Assembly: GCA_037974335.1 (NCBI GenBank)
Contig: CM075760.1
Coordinates: forward strand, 40,023,603-40,087,602
Source of the DNA: Prionace glauca
Lineage: Eukaryota > Chordata > Chondrichthyes > Carcharhiniformes > Carcharhinidae
Direction: 5' to 3'
DNA: 64,000 nucleotides
The notes under the pieces are model-generated. The model worked only from the letters and a program-made list of their open reading frames with translations. It had not been told where the DNA came from and ran no database searches. The translations under genes were made by a program, and so were the position numbers. Shown here in pieces: positions 30,841 through 42,690 of the stretch. Positions within the stretch are counted from its first letter, which is position 1; the number at the start of each line of letters is the position of its first letter.

Positions 30841-31320
30841 AAATAACAGGATTACAAACAGTGAAACTGTATTGCCTGCCCAAGATTTAAGGTGATGTGC
30901 TTGATTTTTCTAACTGAAGCTGAAATCGGATCGTGTACGCATCCCATCATTCCCATTTCTCACCAGATATTTGCAGAATTACTCTGGGTCTTGTGATAAC
31001 CACGGTACTACAGGAAAACGGTGATGCCCTCAGGGCAAGCAGATCCGGTTTACTGGAGAAACAACTCGACTGGCTCCAGAAGCCCATCTTTTGCCCACAG
31101 TAATTAATATTACATTGTCTCTGCTGGTTCCTCCTGTCAAACTGAATAATGATGTTTCCCACTGCATTAAAGTCTTGTAATAATATGTTTGAGGAAAAAA
31201 AAGTATTCATGACGTTTAAAGCAAATCAAATGAACACCTGAAAATGATGCATTAACGAATAGGCAGAAATCATTGCTCTCTTAGATATTTGGGAGACGGA
31301 AGCTCCTACTTTACCAGTTA
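30841..31320. other. Spacer upstream of tRNA-Phe
   Basis: No gene or repeat recognised. Confidence 0.4.
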
Positions 31321-31393
31321 GCCGAAATAGCTCAGTTGGGAGAGCGTTAGACTGAAGATCTAACGGTCCCTGGTTCAATCCCGGGCTTCGGCA
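31321..31393 (+). tRNA. tRNA-Phe(GAA)
   Basis: 73-nt cloverleaf, essentially identical to mammalian tRNA-Phe. Acceptor GCCGAAA with TTTCGGC-type partner CTTCGGC (one wobble), A box TAGCTCAGTTGGGAGAG, anticodon GAA at 31354-31356, B box GGTTCAATCCC, discriminator A at 31393. A Pol III terminator TTTT lies at 31409-31412. Very likely functional. Confidence 0.95.
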
Positions 31394-31764
31394 GGATCCC
31401 ATTGCTGGTTTTCTGTGCTGTCTGCTAATGGGCCCTGCATTTTGTCTCGCGCTGTCTTCAAGCATCAATTCACACAAACTGCTGCAGATCAAATACCTAT
31501 CGCAATTTCCACCCTGCCAGATGTTGTTATATTTCCTCTTTGTTGGATTCCACTTTTTAAAAAAAAACTTCCTCTATTTTTAAACATTCCCAATGTTAAT
31601 GAAAGGTGATGGAGGTGAAGCTTTATCTTTGTTTCCTGATGCACACATGCCATGTAACACCCTGAGTTTTGCCAACCTCATCACATTTCAGTGCAGATGT
31701 CAGGTCCGCCTTTACATGGCAGTGAAAATACATTTAGTTGACACTCTGCTTCATCCAAAACAAC

Positions 31765-32100
31765 GTATATTTCCATTACCTTTTTTGATTCCTCCAGAAG
31801 GAGGCCATTCAGCCCATCGAGCCCGCACCCACAACAATCCCACCCATGCCCTATTCCCCGTAAACCCACATATTTCCCCTTCTAATCCCTCTGACACTAG
31901 GATCAATTTAGCATGGCCAACTAACCCACTAATCAAACTAACCCACGCATCTTTGAAACGGAAACCGGAACACCTGGAGGAAACCCTCGGGGAGACGGGG
32001 AGAACGTGCAAACTCCGCATAGACGGTGACCCGAGGACCTGAGTCCCTGGCGCTGTGAGGCAGCAATGCTAATCACTGTGCCACCGTGCTGTCCTTTCTA
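31765..32100 (-). mobile_element. tRNA-derived SINE, minus strand
   Basis: On plus: AGAAGGAGGCCATTCAGCCCATCG at the 3' end, GATCAATTTAGCATGGCC and CGGGGAGAACGTGCAAACTCC in the body, GGCGCTGTGAGGCAGCAATGC and CACTGTGCCACCGTGC in the head. Moderately diverged. A short gap is present in the B-box region. Confidence 0.8.
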
Positions 32101-32199
32101 CTGCATTCAATGTTACTGCAGTTCACTCCATTCAAAGTTTTAGCATCAATCTGTGATAAACCATCTTAGAACAAAGAACAAAGAACATTGTGGTAATTC

Positions 32200-32400
32200 T
32201 GCTGAATAACATTAAATTATCACCGTTAATGGGCCATCCAACGTTGGGCGCCATTGATTTTAAATTTGCTGCTTTTCTGGGTGAAGTCCAGCTCTCCATT
32301 CCTCCCGCAATGTCACCGCTCAAACTGAGTCTTTCTCCTTCCCACATTGTTAAACTCACACTTACTGGTTTCTGAGTGAAAACTGCCTCCACTTCACTGG
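32200..32400 (-). pseudogene. T-cell receptor V segment remnant, second copy
   Basis: Minus strand: framework 1 EAVFTQKPVSVSLTMWEGERLSLSG followed by DIAGGMES. The position of the first disulphide Cys (SC-D in the copy at 669-915) is Gly here. Framework 2 is absent and no Tyr-Tyr-Cys or RSS follows, so it is more truncated than the first copy. It lies in a direct duplication with 669-915. Confidence 0.6.
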
Positions 32401-32549
32401 GGGTGGGAGAGTTTACTATTTCATTTAATTAAAAGTTTTCTTGCCATTGAAGCAGAGATTTGAACCCGGAACTGCGAAATATTTGTGTCGCTGGAAACAA
32501 TAATTTTTCCCCCATTAACAGCCAGATTTTAACCCGTATCAGCATTTTG

Positions 32550-32680
32550 TGTCATCAGCCCTTTCTTGCCTATCACTCTCTTATTTTCTTTTTGATTCTT
32601 TACATGCGACTTTTCCAATTCAGACGCAAACAAGGAAATCTCCCTAATATTGATTATGACAGTTGCAGACTGGGAAGTAA
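32550..32680 (-). repeat. Copy 4 of the locus-specific duplicated segment
   Basis: Same orientation and same neighbours (V remnant on one side, tRNA-Glu remnant on the other) as the copy at 1080-1215. It is diverged but alignable by eye (TATCACTCTCT, ACATGCGACTTTTCCAATTCAGACGCAAAC). Confidence 0.5.
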
Positions 32681-32711
32681 CGCAGGATTGTTATACAGCA
32701 ATAAATCTACA

Positions 32712-32783
32712 TTCCCTGATGGGGAATCAAACTGAGGCCACGGCGACGAGAGTGCCAAATCCTAACCACTAAACCACCAGGGT
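32712..32783 (-). pseudogene. tRNA-Glu(CTC) pseudogene
   Basis: Minus strand, 72 nt. It follows tRNA-Glu(CTC) closely from the acceptor (ACCCTGG with TCAGGGA, first pair mismatched) through GTGGTTTAGTGGTTAGGAT and the anticodon loop with CTC. The T stem is destroyed (CTCAG against CCCCA) and the anticodon stem has a mismatch, so it is unlikely to fold as a tRNA. Confidence 0.7.
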
Positions 32784-33117
32784 AGTTGATGCAAGGTCTT
32801 TAAAATGTTCATTTATTCATGAATCAACTGCTTTTTGTTGTATTTGAGACTTCTTATTCACCAAATGCAAGTTTATCCTTCACATTTTATCCTTCACAAA
32901 GACCTTGTCTTTGTCAAAACTGAGTATGTCATGTCTCTATTTAGATGAGAAAACACCACGCTAGTTAGTAATATACTGTATACACTCTCTCAGTAATGAC
33001 TGAACTGGACCCAGTCTGCATTCATATTAGTACAGGTGCTGTGTCGATATCTGGTGCATTCGACTCTGTCTCTGTATTACTGCACAAAACCCATCCCTCA
33101 TTTATATTACAAAAGAT
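32784..33117. other. Unassigned spacer
   Basis: No gene recognised. Confidence 0.4.
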
Positions 33118-33300
33118 CATATTAGTTGGATTGGCCATGCAAAATTGCCCGTTATTTTCCCTTCGAGTATGTGAATTAGCCATGGTAAATGTGTGGGGCT
33201 AATGGGGATAGGGCAGAGGGGAGGACCTGGGTGGGATGCAGACTCGGTGGGCCAGATGGCCTTTTTTCCTGAACTGTAGGAATTCGATGGCTCTATGTCC
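33118..33300 (+). mobile_element. tRNA-derived SINE, 3' half
   Basis: GGATTGGCCATGCAAAATTGCCC, GGTGGGATGCAGACTCGGTGGGCC and GATGGCCTTTTTTCCTGAACTGTAGG are the body and 3' signature. The tRNA-like head is absent. Confidence 0.75.
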
Positions 33301-33499
33301 AAGAAATATCATAGACATTTGCATGTTTATTTATTTTATATATTGTATTTTCTAATAACCCCCTTTGGAGAAATGATCTCTTTTAGCAATTCCCCTTCAG
33401 TTTTGCCAGTGATAACTTTCAGCCCATCTCTGCCTTCCATGAATGTATGAAACCACCAAACAGTTCATGTGTTTCAATTGTAGAACGTTTAATGTGTAA

Positions 33500-33763
33500 G
33501 TATTTATTAACGTGTCAAATTCTGTTCAACTTCATGCAATGCACACATTCCTGACTGATGGAGGATGGTCCGTTTTCAGAAATCAACACCTGCAGAATGC
33601 TTGGTGTCAAGAAAGAGGCGTGAACTTTCTCCGCTCTTGTCCTTGTGTTTGATGAACTCATCCTATGTACAGCCATCTGTTTTGAATCAGCAGCAACCAC
33701 CGTCAGGATCATAAACTCCATGAACGGTCCGGCACTGCCCATGTGCAGCCACGTCCACGGCTA
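33500..33763 (-). mobile_element. Fossil Ty3-type retroelement: integrase piece, copy A
   Basis: A short, clearly broken fragment of the polymerase gene of a Ty3/mdg4-type LTR element. The integrase core can be recognised by resemblance to copy B at 58560-60120. It is part of an inverted segmental duplication, not an independent insertion. A LINE (33764-37097) later split it from the part at 37098-37760. No LTRs were identified. Old. Confidence 0.65.
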
Positions 33764-36700
33764 TAAGAACATAAGAACATAAGAAATAGGAGCAGGAGTA
33801 GGCCATCTGGCCCTTCGAGCCTGCCCCGCCATTCAATAAGATCATGGCTGATCTGTCGTGGCTCAGCTCCACCTTCCCGCCCTCTCCCCATAACCCTTAA
33901 TCCCTTCTCTTATCAAAAACCCATCAACCCGTTTGTTAAAAATATTTAGCGAGGCAGCCTCCACCACTTCAACGGGCAGAGAATTCCAGAGATTCACCAC
34001 CCTTTGAGTGAAGAAGTTCCTCCTCAACTCTGTTCTAAACCACCTCCCCTTTATCTTGAGGCTGTGCCCCTAGTCCTACTGTCTTTTTTGAGCGGGAAGA
34101 GTCTCTCCACCTCTATCCCATCCATCCCATTCATCATCTTATACGTCTCAATGAGATCTCCCCTCATTCTTCTAAACTCTAACGAATGCAAGTCTAGTTT
34201 ACTCAGCCTCTCCTCATAGCTCAATCCCCTCAACTCCGGTATCAGCCTAGTAAACTTCCTCTGCACTCCCTCCAGGGCCAAAATATCCTTGCGCAGGTGC
34301 GGCGCCCAAAACTGCACACAGTACTCCAGCTGCGGCCTCACCAATGCCCGATACAGCTGCAGCAAGACCTCCCTAATCTTATATTCAATCCCCTTCGCTA
34401 TGAAGGCCAGCATCCCATTCGCCTTCCTGACCACCTGCTGCACCTGCAAGCTGGGTTTTTGCGACTCATGCACAAGGACCCCGAGGTCCATCTGCACCGT
34501 CGCCTGCTGCAGTTTTTCGCCACGTAAGTAATAGTCCTTCCTACCATTCCTCCTACCAAAGTGGACCACCTCACACTTGCCAACATTAAATTCCATTTGC
34601 CATTTCCTGGCCCATTCGCCCAGCCTATCTAGATCCTTCTGCAGACTCTCCACACCCTCCTCACAATTTGCCTTTCCCCCAATCTTGGTGTCATCAGCAA
34701 ATTTCGACACCCTGCACTCGGTTCCCTCCTCCAGATCATCTATATAAATGGTAAATAGCTGAGGCCCCAGCACCGACCCCTGGGGCACCCCACTAGTCAC
34801 CAACCGCCAATCCGAATAGCATCCATTGACCCCCACTCTCTGCCTCCTATTTGACAACCAATCCTCTATCCACGCTAACACCCTACCCCCAACTCCATGT
34901 CCCCTGACCTTCTGCAATAACCTCTTGTGAGGTACCTTGTCAAACGCCTTCTGAAAATCCAGAAAGACCACATCCACCGGCTCTCCTCTATCCACTGCCC
35001 TCGACACATCCTCATAGAACTCCAGTAAATTTGTCAGACACGACTTCCCTTTAATGAAACCGTGTTGCGTCCGCCCTATCAAGCAATGCCCCTCAAGATG
35101 CCTCGCTATTTCCTCCTTAATGACGGATTCTAACATTTTACCTACCACAGACGTTAAACTAACCGGCCTATAATTCCCCGCCTTTTGCCTGGCACCCTTC
35201 TTAAACAACAGCGTAACATTAGCCGTTTTCCAATCTTCCAGCACTTCCCCGGAATCCAGCGACGTCTGGAAAATAACCACCAAGGCATCCACTATCACCT
35301 CCGCCCTTTCTTTCAGAACCCTCGGATGCATTCCATCCGGTCCTGGGGACTTGTCCACAATCAGCCCCTCCAGTCTGTCGAGCACCACCTCTCTAGTAAC
35401 AGTAATGTCATTAAGACCCTCCATTCCTACCACCTTTCCATCGCTAACACCCGGCAAATTATTCACGTCCTCCTCCGTGAAGACAGAAACAAAAAAGTTA
35501 TTCAAGACCTTAGCCATATCCCCATCCCCTACCACTAGCTCCCCTTTCTCATCCTCTAAAGGACCAACGTTCACCCTAGCCAGCCTCTTCCTTTTTATAT
35601 ATTTATAAAAACTCTTGCTATCCTTTTTTATATTAAGTGCTAGCCCAGCCTCATAGCTTCTCCTACCCTCCTTTATCAATTTCTTTGTCAATCTTTGTTG
35701 ACATTTAAACCTTTCCCAATCCTCTTCTCGCCCACTGCACTTAGCTACTCTAAACTCCTCCGCTTTTAATTTAACACTTTCCTTCACCTCCTTCGTTATC
35801 CACGGCTTATTACCTCTCCTCCTACTGTCCTTTTTAACCATCGGAATAAATTTCTGCTGAGCACCAAGAAAGATCTCCTTAAAGATCCTCCACTGCTCCT
35901 CAGCAGACCTACCTTCCAACACACTCCCCCAGTCCACATTCGCCAATTCTTCTCTCATCCTACCATACTCCCCTCTATTCAAACAATGGACGCGTGTCCG
36001 GGAACCCACTTTCTCCTCCTCCATCTGCACCAGAAACTCCACCATACAATGATCACTCTCTCCAAGAGGATCCTTCACCGCAAGGTCCCTAATTCTACCC
36101 GCCTCATTACACAGCACCAGATCCAAGATAGCTCGCTCCCATGTCGGCTCCAACACACACTGTTCAAGGAAATTATCCCTGCAGCATTCCAAGAATTCCT
36201 CCTCGAGCCCACCTCGTCCAACATGGGTCGACCAATCAATATGCAGATTGAAATCTCCCATAACTACTGCCGTCCCATTCCTGCACGCCGCACTTATTTT
36301 CGCGTTAACAGCCCTCCCCACCTCCAGATCATTATTCGGGGGCCTATCGACGACACCCACTAGCGTCTTCCTCCCTTTTCTGTTCCTAATCTCCACCCAC
36401 AACGATTCCACTTTCTGCTCCTTGGCTCCGATATCATCCCTTGCTACCACCTTGATACTATCCTTAATCAGCACCCCCTCTTTCCTCCTGCCTATCCTTC
36501 CTAAACACTTGATAGCCCTGTACATTCATATCCCAGTCCCTGTCACCTTGCAGCCACGTCTCTGTAATGGCCACCAGATCGTATCCATTTGTGTCGATCT
36601 GCGCCATCAGCTCATCCACTTTATTCCGAATGCTTCGTGCATTCAGATAAAGCGCTTTCATCCCAGCCTTCACATGGACCCTATTTGCCGTAACGCCACC

Positions 36701-37097
36701 AATTGGGACATCCTTGGCCTCTTCCCTTACCTGTACCCTATCCTGAACTTTAGACCTCATAGCGTCACCTACCCTCGCACCCTCCCCACCCCTAATTAGT
36801 TTAAAGCCCTGTCTACAGTCCTCTTTACTCGATTCGCCAGCACTCTGGTCCCAGCATGATTCAGACCAACCCCATCCTGCCCGAACAGGTCCCACCTACC
36901 CCAATACTGGTGCCAATGCCCCATAAATTCGAACCCATTCCTCCCACACCAATCCCTGAGCCACCCATTTACTTCCTTTATCCTATCAACCCTATGCCCG
37001 TCTGCCCCCGGTTCAGGCAGTAGCCCAGAGATAAACACCTTGTCGGTTCTACTTTTTAATTCCATTGCCAGCTTTTCATGCTCCCTTCCCACATTCC
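33764..37097 (-). mobile_element. CR1-clade LINE subfamily B, near full length
   Basis: The best-preserved LINE in the window. Octamer tail ATAAGAAC repeats at 33763-33785, 3' UTR, then a main frame of 824 codons (36525-34051): endonuclease GDFN at about residue 90 and SDH at 157-159, a basic linker PWITKEVKESVKLK, RT blocks KSPGPDGMHP (about 392), QHGFIKGKSCLTN (488), FLDFQKAFDKVPH (521), [11 protein letters not shown] (578) and KFADDTK (608). The start of the endonuclease (LYLNARSIRNK, AITETWL) is in another frame at 36464-36895. An ORF1-like SGNH-esterase remnant (VFISGLLPEPGADGHRVDR, QDGVGLNHAGTRVLANRV) lies at 36796-37097. A frame change near 36500 and the frame end at 34051 show it is dead but young. 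Confidence 0.92.
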
Positions 37098-37760
37098 CAC
37101 GTGCGAGGAGTTGTGAATGGTGATAGTTCTGCCCTTGTTGATATTGCCAACACTGACTCATGAGCACTATCTGTCTCCGTACCTGGCCACCAGACATGGC
37201 AATTAGGAGGACCTTCATTTTGTCACTCCTGGGTGGCCATGATCAAATTCAGCCAGGATGGGATAGTGAAGCTGGCTCAGGATGATACTCTTGAACCCCA
37301 GAGGAGTGAGCCATCTTCCACAGTCAGCTGTTCTCTGCCACTCCACCATGGGTGCAATTCAGGCTGTAACGGCCTTTTGGTTTCCCCCATCAGCACTCGC
37401 TGCTTTAGTTTATTCACAACTGGGTAATTTTGCCTCCACAGCCGAATATTACTGGCTGCCACTGGGAGAATTTTGAAAAAGTTCATCATTACAGTCTCTT
37501 CCATTGGGGATACGAGCAGTGTCTGATAATCGTAACCAGCTCAAGGGAACTGCCATCGTGACTCGGCCTCCGAGTTTCCCATGTTCAGAGGGCAATGAAG
37601 TGTCAACTACGTTGCTGTGGCCCTGGAGTCACGATTAGACCTGACCACGGAAGGACGACAGAATTCCTTCCCTGGGACACTGGTGAACCAGTTGGGTTTT
37701 CCCCACGATCAACATTGTTTTTATGGTCACCAGCAGATTCTAAACTGCAGGTACATTTAT
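37098..37760 (-). mobile_element. Fossil Ty3-type retroelement: continuation of copy A
   Basis: Broken polymerase-gene sequence just before the integrase core, aligned by eye with 58560-59100 in reverse complement. Same fossil as 33500-33763, split by the LINE. Many breaks. Confidence 0.55.
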
Positions 37761-37984
37761 TCAAATTCCACCATCTGCCGTGACGAGATTGGAACCGGGT
37801 GCCAGAATATTAGCTGAGTTTCTGTATTAATAGTCGAGTGATAAAACCACCTGTCCACATCCTGAGTGTACACATCCTGATTTCTGGTAACCAAGACACT
37901 CCATATTATATACATCTGCAGAGCTCCTGGAGTGGACAGCATTAACTGCCTCAATCAGGGAGCACATATTCCAATAACTTCAAC

Positions 37985-38520
37985 TGATGGTTATCGGTAA
38001 ATTCATTAAATATGTCTCTCTGTCAGTTTCTGTGCTTCTCTCGCTCTCTCTGTCTCTCTCTCACTCGTTGTGTCTTTTGTTCTTGTTGTTTCCATTATAC
38101 TCATCCAGTCTGACTCTTTCCCATTCACTACCGCTCTCTGTCTCTATATCTCTTTCTCTGTCTCTGGCTATTTCCCTTTGCCCCACTTTTTGCCTCCCAT
38201 TTTCCCTCCCTCTCCCTTTCCCTCTTTTATTACAACCCCGAGTTTGTCTTCTTCTGTCTCCCTTTCTACTTCCCTGTATATCACCTTCGTCATTTTCTCC
38301 CCTCTCTATCCCTGTCTCTCTCGCTCTGTGAGAATCTCTCTCTGTTTCTGTTCTTTCTCCCTCTCTGTCCGTTCCTTTCTCTGTACTTGTTAGAAACTCT
38401 TTCAAACTCTGTTGTTCTCCATGTTCATGTGTTTTTCCCTCTCTCTGCCAATCTCTCTCTCTATCACTCTCACAGTTACTAACACTGTCCCCTCTCTCTC
38501 TACCTGTAACTATTTCTGCT
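37985..38520. repeat. CT-rich low-complexity tract
   Basis: Long run of TCTC, CTGTCTC and CCCTCTC words on plus. The open frames on both strands (Ser/Leu-rich or Glu/Arg-rich) come from composition. Its counterpart in the inverted copy is the GA-rich tract at 57180-57960. Confidence 0.8.
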
Positions 38521-38599
38521 TCTGCGAAGGTATTTTGTTGCTTACAAAATGAATGCCCAACAGAAACTCTCACGGGACTTGTCGTTACAGTTTCCTGGC

Positions 38600-39484
38600 A
38601 GGGTTAATTGAGTTGAAGAATTGCAGTAAGAGGGTATTTCAGGAGATCTTTTAACTGCTGTCTGAAGTGAGTCTTGTCACAACATAAATGGCAGTATTTG
38701 TGAGTTGCAGCATGAAACCCAATTCCATAACAAAAAGATGTAACCTTACTGATTGATAGCCCAAATTATACATCCGAATCCATATAGTATAAACCATTAA
38801 TGTCGACCATAAAATGATGAAATTGGCTGAGATAACAAACAGTAAAATGATGGATTTTCTTCGACTTTCCATCTCTGGGTCACTAGGGTTCTCCCCACTG
38901 CTGTGAGCCCGGAGTCTCCTGCGGGCTCTGCTGCTCACTAAAATGTGTCTGACGGTGAGAGCATTCAGCAGCAGAATCAGGATGAATGGGACACACGGTG
39001 TTAGAATGTTGTGGAGGAACTCGATTGTTCCCCAGACCGGAGATTCCATGGCATCCCGTGTGAAACCACAAAACCAGGGATTGTTCGCCAGCTGATATCC
39101 ATTCAATAACGTAAAATACCAGGAAATGTTCTTTAAACAGCTCAGCACCGTCACTGTTCCCAGAACCACAGCCGCCGATTTCTCAGTGCAATATTTACTT
39201 TTCAGCTTGGGGCAGCAAATGGCCACAAATCGATCAAAGGTAAAAGTGACGGTGAACCAGACAGAACAGTCAGTGACTGCATAAAGCAGGACGGCGTGAA
39301 TGTTACACACGGGGACTGAGTACAGGAAATAAAACTGTTCCCAATAAACAATGGGAATGTGTCTCAATATCAGGTCAAGGATAATGACGAGCAGATCCCC
39401 TGCTGACATGGCCACCAGGTAACGAGTGACTCATGGACAAACCACAGTTTCTGCTCATCAGTGTCACAATTGTAAATATGTTCA
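38600..39484 (-). pseudogene. GPR139-like GPCR pseudogene, exon 2
   Basis: Paralogue of exon 2 at 56251-57158. Acceptor TTCCTGACAG precedes the exon at 39484. Most helices are readable: LVIILDLILRHIPIVYWEQF, CSVWFTVTFTFDRFVAICCPK, SRARRRLRAHSSGENPSDPE and ILLFVISANFIILW. Against the intact copy it has lost two bases near 39427 (MSKCVTR region), nine bases in TM7 (SCC codons), and one base near 38660 that shifts the tail. It is therefore a pseudogene, apparently recent, because the rest of the frame is still open for 254 codons. Confidence 0.85.
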
Positions 39485-39587
39485 CTGTCAGGAAGAAAGT
39501 AAGGAATAAAATTAGACATGATTCAGCGGAATAAGTTGCCATTTAAACTTCAGATTCAACAATTCTTTTTTAAATGTGCACACACAC

Positions 39588-39770
39588 TGAATCAGTTTTT
39601 TTTAATGATCCAGCACATCTTTTGGAGTGTGAGAGGAAAGTGGAGCATCTGGAGGAAACCCACGCAGACACGGGGATAAGGTCCAAACTCAACACAGACA
39701 GTGACCCAAGCCTGGAATTGAACCCCGATTCCTGATGCTGTGAGTCAGCACTGCTCACCACTGTTATCGG
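39588..39770 (-). mobile_element. SINE 5' part in the GPCR pseudogene intron
   Basis: On plus: TTTTGGAGTGTGAGAGGAAAGTGGAGCATCTGGAGGAAACCC, ACACAGACAGTGACCCAAGCC and GAATTGAACCCCGATTCC, ending at the head TGCTCACCACTG. Same position relative to exon 2 and same orientation to the gene as the SINE at 55957-56130, so it predates the duplication. Confidence 0.75.
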
Positions 39771-41861
39771 ACAGCAGATTTTATGAAATTGGGCACACAA
39801 TATGGAGGCAGAGTAAAGTTACACTCAGAGCCTCTCCACTAAAATTCACAAAGGAACAGACACATATCAGTAGGCAAGAGCATGCTTTTAGAATGCAAAT
39901 GAGGGCGAGCACACAAGGGAAGCTGGACAGGATGGCACCTACAGGAACTAAATTTCAAAAAAAAATCCCACCCCATCAAAATCAGCACTTCTAAAACAGT
40001 CAAACAACCCATGGAGACACCTAAAATTAACACAGCTAAGGAAACATCCCTGGCCCCTTAAACCTCTTTTGAGATCAATGACACACCATATGGTTCAAAC
40101 CTCAGAGATTCTAGACCATTAGTAATCAATCAGACAAAAACGATTAACTCACACTTAAAACAATTGTCCCAACACTCGAAAACATCGAAACAGGATGGCT
40201 GAAGTCAAATATTGTTAATAAAGTATTAGCATTTTCATTGCGTACTACACTGAAGATCAGGTATAATTGTAGCCTAATACGGCGGGTGTTTAGAGCACTT
40301 TCGGGACCGTCTGATTGTATGTCCCGACTGCACCTCCGTCGACGGAAAAGAAAATAAAGCTGTGCCGTTATTGAACTTCACCCTGAGTCCGTAGTGGTCG
40401 TTTCACCCACTCACACTAACATCACTGTGCCACTATGATGCTCCATGGTCGGTACAAAATGGTATACATTTTGGAAAGAGTTTTACGGGGGTCCTCAAAA
40501 TTGACCCTCACCAACTCTAGGTAAATAGTCTTTCTACATTGTGGGGGATTTGGAGTGTGAGAAGGCTGTGGGGGTAACTCTGACAGAAAATTCGGAGTGG
40601 AGTCCTGTAGGCAGTAATCTGTCACCTTTCAAATAGCTACTGACAACCCCGGCAGCAGAGCTGGTACCAAACAGTGCTGGTTTCATCCTTTCCTCCGGAC
40701 AGTACGAGCAGTTGGCAGAGAGAGATCCTAATGACTCGACAGTTCAGAACCTCTATAACATTTACAAATGACTACACCCTGTAGGGAAGACCACAGCACT
40801 GTAGCCACTGTTCGCACAACACTGGAAGAAATAGTAATCTCACACTCGAATGACACAGAGGGTTTGCTTTTAAAGCGTCAGGGTTCAGTGTATAGCTACC
40901 TTTCATAGTGCCCTCTGTATTATTTTTGCTGCCTCACTATGTCCTAATGGACCAGTGAAGCGCAGTGAGTCCTCTCTCAGTAGGAAAGTCGCTGATCCAT
41001 GCTCCGAGTAAAACAAATACTCAAACCAAGGCCGCTGCCAAAGGAAAACCAAGCAGCCTGCCTTAATGACTATTGTCCAGTGACACATTTGTCCAATATT
41101 ATGTGATGCACCAGGAGGTTAGTTATGGCAAGAATCAGTTCCAACCTCCCAGATTGTCTGGATCCACTACAGTTCACCGATCTCCACAACAGGCCCGGAG
41201 ATGTCATTGCCGTAGCCGGACAATCTGTACCTTTAAAATAAAACCCGAAGTCACTGAAGCTTTTCCCCCCTATTTTGATTTCAGTAAATCCATGATCTGA
41301 TGTAAGTTGGCCAGATGGTAGCAGGCACAACACAATTTTCCATTGGAATAGGCCTTCTGGACAATTGCCAAGTATACCCTTAACTATCAGGGGCACAACA
41401 AGCACGAGACTACCCAGCACCCTCCCTCCTTCCCATTCTCAAGCAGCCCCCCTCGCCCCCCCATCCCCCCACGAACCGTACCTTCAGCCCATGCTCTAAT
41501 CCTTTGCTATTCAAAGTTCTGTCTGTTTCCTTAAGTTCATCAAGTCCTTCCGTCCACCGCACTCTCAGATAATGAATTCAACAGATTCACCGCCCATTGA
41601 GAGAAGTAATCTCTCCCCATTTCTATCTTAAATCTAACTGCTTCAGGTGATCGGGCTTTGCTTCTGCATGTACTCTTGGCTCAAGCACTGGTGGATCTGC
41701 CCTGAAGGCAATTGTGTGTTTTTTATATAATCCTAATGACCTGTCAACAACCCTGGACTCAGATTGGCTTGAGGTTGACAACAACAATAACTTCAAATAG
41801 GCCCCTTTTAGCTGTGTGTTTTTTTTTATTAATCGGCTGGCACGATGCAAAACCATGATGT
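39771..41861. other. Intron of the GPCR pseudogene
   Basis: No gene. The 40560-40770 and 40900-41220 parts align in reverse complement with 55640-55800 and 55380-55600 of the intact gene's intron (shared block GTTTGGTACCAGCTCTG, and CAGGACTCCACTCCG). The 39770-40550 part has no counterpart. Confidence 0.6.
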
Positions 41862-42690
41862 GGAGATGCCAGCTTTGGACTGGGGTAAGTACAATAAGAA
41901 GTCTCACAACACCAGGTTGAAATCCAACAGGTTTATTTTGCAGCAGAAGTTTTTGGAGCGCTGCCCCTTCATCAGGTGAGTGGGATTTCTGTTCACAAAC
42001 AGGGCATATAAAGACACAAATTCAATTTACAAAATAGCGTTTGAAATGTGAGTCTTTAAAGGAATCAAGTCTTAAAGATACAGACAATGTAAGTGGAGAG
42101 AGGGCCAAGCGCAGGTAGTAGAGGTGTGTATTGTCTCCAGCCAGGCCAGTTAGTGAGATTTTGCAAACCCAGGATTGTCGATCACCAGGAGTGTTCTCTT
42201 CCAGTTGGGGCATACTTCAGCAGTCACGGGCATTCAGCCTCAGATCTTCAGATAAGCGTTCTCTCAGGTGGCCTTCATGACACACAGCAGTGCGGGATCG
42301 CTGACCAGGCACTGATAGCCAACTCCCACACACAGGAGGACAGCCTCAACCGTGATCTTGGGTTTATGTCACATTATCTGTAACTCCCACGACTTGCCTG
42401 GACTTGCAAAATCTCACTAACTGCCCTGGCTGGAGACAATACACAATTCTTTAACTGTGCTTAACCCTCTCTCCACTCACATTGTCTGTATCTTTCAGAC
42501 TTGTTTACCCGTAAAGACTCACATTCCAACCATTACTTTGTTAATTGAGTTTATGTCTTTACATGTCCTATTTTTGAACACAGCTACCCACTCGCCTGAA
42601 GAAAGAACAACATTCCAAAAGCCAATGGTGCCAAATAAACCTGTTGGATTTTAACCTGGTGTTGTGAGACTTCGGACTGTGCTGACCACA
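41862..42690 (+). mobile_element. Penelope-like element remnant with inverted ends
   Basis: The left end GATGTGGAGATGCCAGC...TCACAACACCAGGTTGAAATCCAACAGGTTTATTTT and the right end AATAAACCTGTTGGATTTTAACCTGGTGTTGTGAGAC are mutually inverted. Between them 42150-42383 encodes the C-terminal part of a GIY-YIG endonuclease: QECSLPVGAYFSSHGHSASDL, a Leu/Gly-rich turn and a conserved end SLNRDLGFMSHYL. The RT is absent, so the copy is internally deleted. It lies in the intron of the GPCR pseudogene and is missing from the paralogous intron. Confidence 0.75.

Noticed and set aside
34297-36363. Plus-strand frames over the CR1 copy
   Set aside because: Antisense shadows of the LINE endonuclease/RT; the same shadows recur at 18977-20288 and 7031.
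38061-38573. Glu/Arg-rich 170-residue protein on minus
   Set aside because: Compositional frame from the CT-rich tract; no start context, no homologue in the paralogous GA tract.
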